From the NCBI RefSeq assembly GCF_007828835.1, contig NZ_VIVL01000010.1, positions 186,001 through 250,000 on the forward strand: a DNA stretch of 64,000 nucleotides, written 5' to 3'. The notes beneath the pieces were generated by a model. That model saw only the letters and a list, made by a program, of their open reading frames with translations, was not told where the DNA came from and searched no databases. This document shows positions 61,844-64,000 of this stretch, piece by piece. This stretch comes from Variovorax beijingensis (lineage in GTDB: Bacteria; Pseudomonadota; Gammaproteobacteria; Burkholderiales; Burkholderiaceae_C). How positions within the stretch are numbered: the first letter of the stretch is position 1; each line of letters opens with the position of its first letter. The position numbers were made by a program, and so were the translations under genes.

Positions 61844-63139
61844 ATGAACTTCTTTTCGCCAAACATAGCGCTCATGGGCTTCTGCGGGCTGGTTGCGTGC
61901 AGTGTTGTGCCGCAAGTTCCCAATACGCCGCAACTTCCCGCTTCTACGGTAACCGGACCTTCAGTCGAACAGACGGCCCTTTCGCGTGGCGCGCGTGCGG
62001 CACCGCCCTGGAGCGCATTCGCACCTCCCCCGGGCTCCGCATCAAACTGCGGCGTCCAACCGTCCGACATGCTCAAGGTGAAGATCGGTCACATCGGCCC
62101 GCTCACCGGGTTGAATGGTCATCTGGGCCAGGACAACGAACGTGGTGCGCGATTGGCCGTCGAGGAGCTCAACCGGCGCTGCCTGCGGATCGGCGGCAGG
62201 ACAATGCAACTGGAACTGCTCGCTCTGGATGACGCCGGCGACCCTGCACTCGCCGTCCAAGTCGCCCGTCGACTGGTGCTAGAGGGAGTAGATGGTGTCG
62301 TGGGTCATCTCAACTCGGCCACCAGCATCAGTGCCGCTCCCGTCTATGCCCAAGCGGGCATTGCGCAGATCTCGCCGAGCGCGACGAACCCCCGCTTCAC
62401 CAGACTAGGCTACTCCACGACCTTCCGCCTACTGCCCGACGACTTTCGCGTCGGTGTCCTGCTGGGCCAGCATGCTGGCAAGGCGCTTGGCGCCCGGCGC
62501 GTCGTGCTGATCGACGACCAGACCCTCTACGGCAAGGGCGTGGCCGCGGCTTTTGCCTCCGGCGCGCAGAACTCCGGCGCGCGCATCCTGCGCCAGCATG
62601 CCGTCGACAAGGTGCCGGGCGACTACACGGCGCTGGTCCAGGCGTTGCGGCAAGACGCGCCCGACTTGGTCTTCTTCGGCGGCGTGGACACCGTGGCCGG
62701 CCCATTGATACGGGAGATCGGTCGGGCAGGCCTTTCGTTCCAGATCATGGGCAGTGACGGCATGTGCACGGCCAACATGGCGTACCTCGCTGGCGCGGAC
62801 GCAGTGGAAGGGCGCGTCCTGTGTGGGGAGCCGGGCGGCGTCCAGCCCGATCACCTGCCGGGGATACAGGACCTAGCTGCACGCATGCGTGCCCGCTTCG
62901 ACACGCCTCCGCAGTTATACGCGCCGTACACCTACGACGCCGTGCGGATACTGGCGGAAGCGATGGTTCATGCGGGCTCGAACCGACCTTCGGCCTACTT
63001 GCCCGCGCTCTCTCACCTGCACTTCGAGGGCGTGACCGGCACAATCCAGTTCGACGAGAGCGGCAATTCTCGCGCAGCTCGCATCACGCTCTTCAAGTAC
63101 CGCGACGGGCGCCGCGTGCCGATCGCTGTGCTCCAGTAG
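61844..63139 (+). CDS. Orphan branched-chain-amino-acid-type ABC binding lipoprotein
   Basis: A 431-residue type-I periplasmic binding protein. The signal ends in a lipobox (MGFCGLVAC), followed by a Pro/Ala-rich linker of about 50 residues and the ligand-binding fold (VKIGHIGPLTGLNGHLGQDNERGA, GVVGHLNSATSISAAPVY, DDQTLYGKG, APYTYDAVRILAEAM). No permease or ATPase genes are adjacent. The ATG at 61844 is chosen over an upstream TTG. Confidence 0.88.
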   Translation: MNFFSPNIALMGFCGLVACSVVPQVPNTPQLPASTVTGPSVEQTALSRGARAAPPWSAFAPPPGSASNCGVQPSDMLKVKIGHIGPLTGLNGHLGQDNERGARLAVEELNRRCLRIGGRTMQLELLALDDAGDPALAVQVARRLVLEGVDGVVGHLNSATSISAAPVYAQAGIAQISPSATNPRFTRLGYSTTFRLLPDDFRVGVLLGQHAGKALGARRVVLIDDQTLYGKGVAAAFASGAQNSGARILRQHAVDKVPGDYTALVQALRQDAPDLVFFGGVDTVAGPLIREIGRAGLSFQIMGSDGMCTANMAYLAGADAVEGRVLCGEPGGVQPDHLPGIQDLAARMRARFDTPPQLYAPYTYDAVRILAEAMVHAGSNRPSAYLPALSHLHFEGVTGTIQFDESGNSRAARITLFKYRDGRRVPIAVLQ

Positions 63140-63234
63140 GACCGCCGGCGGAATTTCTGGCGTGAAGGGCCGCTTTCGAGAAGGGCGAGTGACCATTTTG
63201 AGCCACGCGCGGCCGACGGAGCTTTGGCTACAGT

Positions 63235-63255
63235 CGGCCAGTAGCGGACCTTCGT
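63235..63255 (+). repeat. CGGCCA-led intergenic motif, copy 6
   Basis: CGGCCAGTAGCGGACCTTCG, between the binding-protein gene and the next small gene; one of the best matches to the shared pattern. Confidence 0.55.
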
Positions 63256-63360
63256 TGTCGGCTAGCGACAAAGCGGGCATTTGCACGCGTCCGTGCCGAG
63301 TTCCAGGCCCAATCGCTCAAGGGCCACGGTACGCTTCACTATTGCATTGAGGAGTACCAA

Positions 63361-63672
63361 TTGGAAGAGCATGCGGTAATCGTTAATTTCGACTACGGGA
63401 GTACGGACCTCGGCGCACTGTTTGAAGTGGAGACGCGGCTCGAAGAGGCAATAGCGGCTGCGGATGTAGGTGACTATGACGGGAACGAAATCGCGGTTGA
63501 CGGGAGCGATGGCACGCTATTCATGTACGGACCCGACGCGGATGCGCTGTTCGCGGCCGTAAGGGAGACCCTACTCAAATCAGCGTGCCTGTCCAACGTC
63601 CGTGTCTCGCTTCAATATGGCCCAGTGGACGACGACGATGTACGTCGCACCGAATTCGCGCTCAAGGAATGA
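63361..63672 (+). CDS. Hypothetical protein (103 aa), TTG start
   Basis: An acidic soluble protein (MEEHAVIVNFDYGSTDLGAL ... VSLQYGPVDDDDVRRTEFAL). No family recognised. GAGGAG six bases before the TTG at 63361 supports this unusual start. Confidence 0.7.
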   Translation: MEEHAVIVNFDYGSTDLGALFEVETRLEEAIAAADVGDYDGNEIAVDGSDGTLFMYGPDADALFAAVRETLLKSACLSNVRVSLQYGPVDDDDVRRTEFALKE

Positions 63673-63741
63673 GCTGGAATCTGCGCCCCCGTCCCACCAC
63701 TCGTAGAGCGATGGCGCACGCACTGCGCACCTTTTCGAATG

Positions 63742-63762
63742 CGGCCAGAAGCGAATGTTTAC
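63742..63762 (+). repeat. CGGCCA-led intergenic motif, copy 7
   Basis: CGGCCAGAAGCGAATGTTTA, preceded by GAATG; between two small genes. Confidence 0.5.
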
Positions 63763-63823
63763 GGGGCCGGCAGGATTCAGTCCAGGTAGTTTTTCAACCC
63801 TTGATCCTCATGCTTTCGAGACA

Positions 63824-64000
63824 ATGAACGAAAAGATTGATTTCACCTGCCCGCATCACGGACGAGCGGCACTTGCTTCGGTTTGTGGTCATCTTGTTCA
63901 GAATCACGGTGCACCGGGTACATTTGCCTGCAAGCAGTCATTGACAGGATACGTCTCGCATGCCGGTCGCTTGGTCTTTGCTCACCTTTGCTCCTCCGCC
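63824..64000 (+). CDS. Partial hypothetical protein, runs off the window
   Basis: An open frame from ATG 63824 to the window end (59 codons: MNEKIDFTCPHHGRAALASV). The C-P-H-H and further Cys/His residues could bind zinc. The 3' end is not visible. Confidence 0.5.
   Translation, partial: MNEKIDFTCPHHGRAALASVCGHLVQNHGAPGTFACKQSLTGYVSHAGRLVFAHLCSSA

Overview
The window is GC-rich bacterial chromosome, most likely from a betaproteobacterium of the order Burkholderiales, and Variovorax-like Comamonadaceae fit best. The grounds are an imuA-imuB-dnaE2 mutagenesis cassette, two Bug-type (tripartite tricarboxylate transporter) binding proteins, a fused LivM-LivG ABC subunit, and bacterial NHEJ genes (ku, ligD). 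The genus is inferred, because no rRNA or other phylogenetic marker is present.

Layout. 0.2-3.1 kb: a divergent pair, a PD-(D/E)XK nuclease-like protein and a DUF6119 (TIGR04141-type) protein, possibly a defence module. 3.4-9.8 kb: an SOS block with a SRAP (YedK/HMCES) protein divergent from imuA-imuB-dnaE2 and a textbook LexA box between them. 10.2-16.7 kb: a sulfatase, Bug protein and aldose-epimerase operon with a divergent LysR regulator, then a glycosidase-like lipoprotein, probably for use of a (sulfated) sugar compound. 17.0-18.3 kb: a complete IS3-family element.

18.5-34.9 kb is an aromatic (mandelate-type) catabolic region. Its genes encode benzoylformate decarboxylase (mdlC), an aldehyde dehydrogenase, 4-hydroxybenzoate hydroxylase (pobA), an AAHS-type MFS permease, a Bug protein, a PanE-like reductase, and a mandelate-dehydrogenase-like gene cut short beside the IS. 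A LysR regulator is divergent from mdlC. Upstream lies an amidase gene with a branched-chain/amide-type ABC transporter and a divergent LuxR regulator. Read together, an amide or hydroxy acid would be imported, hydrolysed, oxidised to the arylglyoxylate, decarboxylated to the aldehyde, oxidised to 4-hydroxybenzoate and hydroxylated to protocatechuate. The oxidation step is now missing.

35-39.3 kb: an IS256-family transposase, two divergent XRE regulators and a decayed parDE toxin-antitoxin pair. 39.6-43.8 kb: a polar amino-acid ABC transporter interleaved with a prephenate-dehydratase-like gene and followed by an exported chorismate mutase. 44-47 kb: mobile-element debris (DUF433 remnant, ArdC-like antirestriction protein, IS3 transposase remnant, XRE fragment). 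47.5-52.3 kb: NHEJ genes ligD and ku, with a MerR-HTH/TPR gene translationally coupled to ku and a DUF3606 gene.

52.5-64 kb: a string of small, mostly hypothetical genes separated by gaps that repeatedly carry a CGGCCA-led motif. Recognisable members are a GNAT acetyltransferase, a serine beta-lactamase-like hydrolase, a TetR regulator divergent from a PhlG-like hydrolase, an IS5-type transposase remnant, a two-domain TonB-C-like lipoprotein coupled to an S41 protease homologue that lacks the catalytic Ser and Lys, and an orphan ABC binding lipoprotein. No tRNA, rRNA or CRISPR array was seen.
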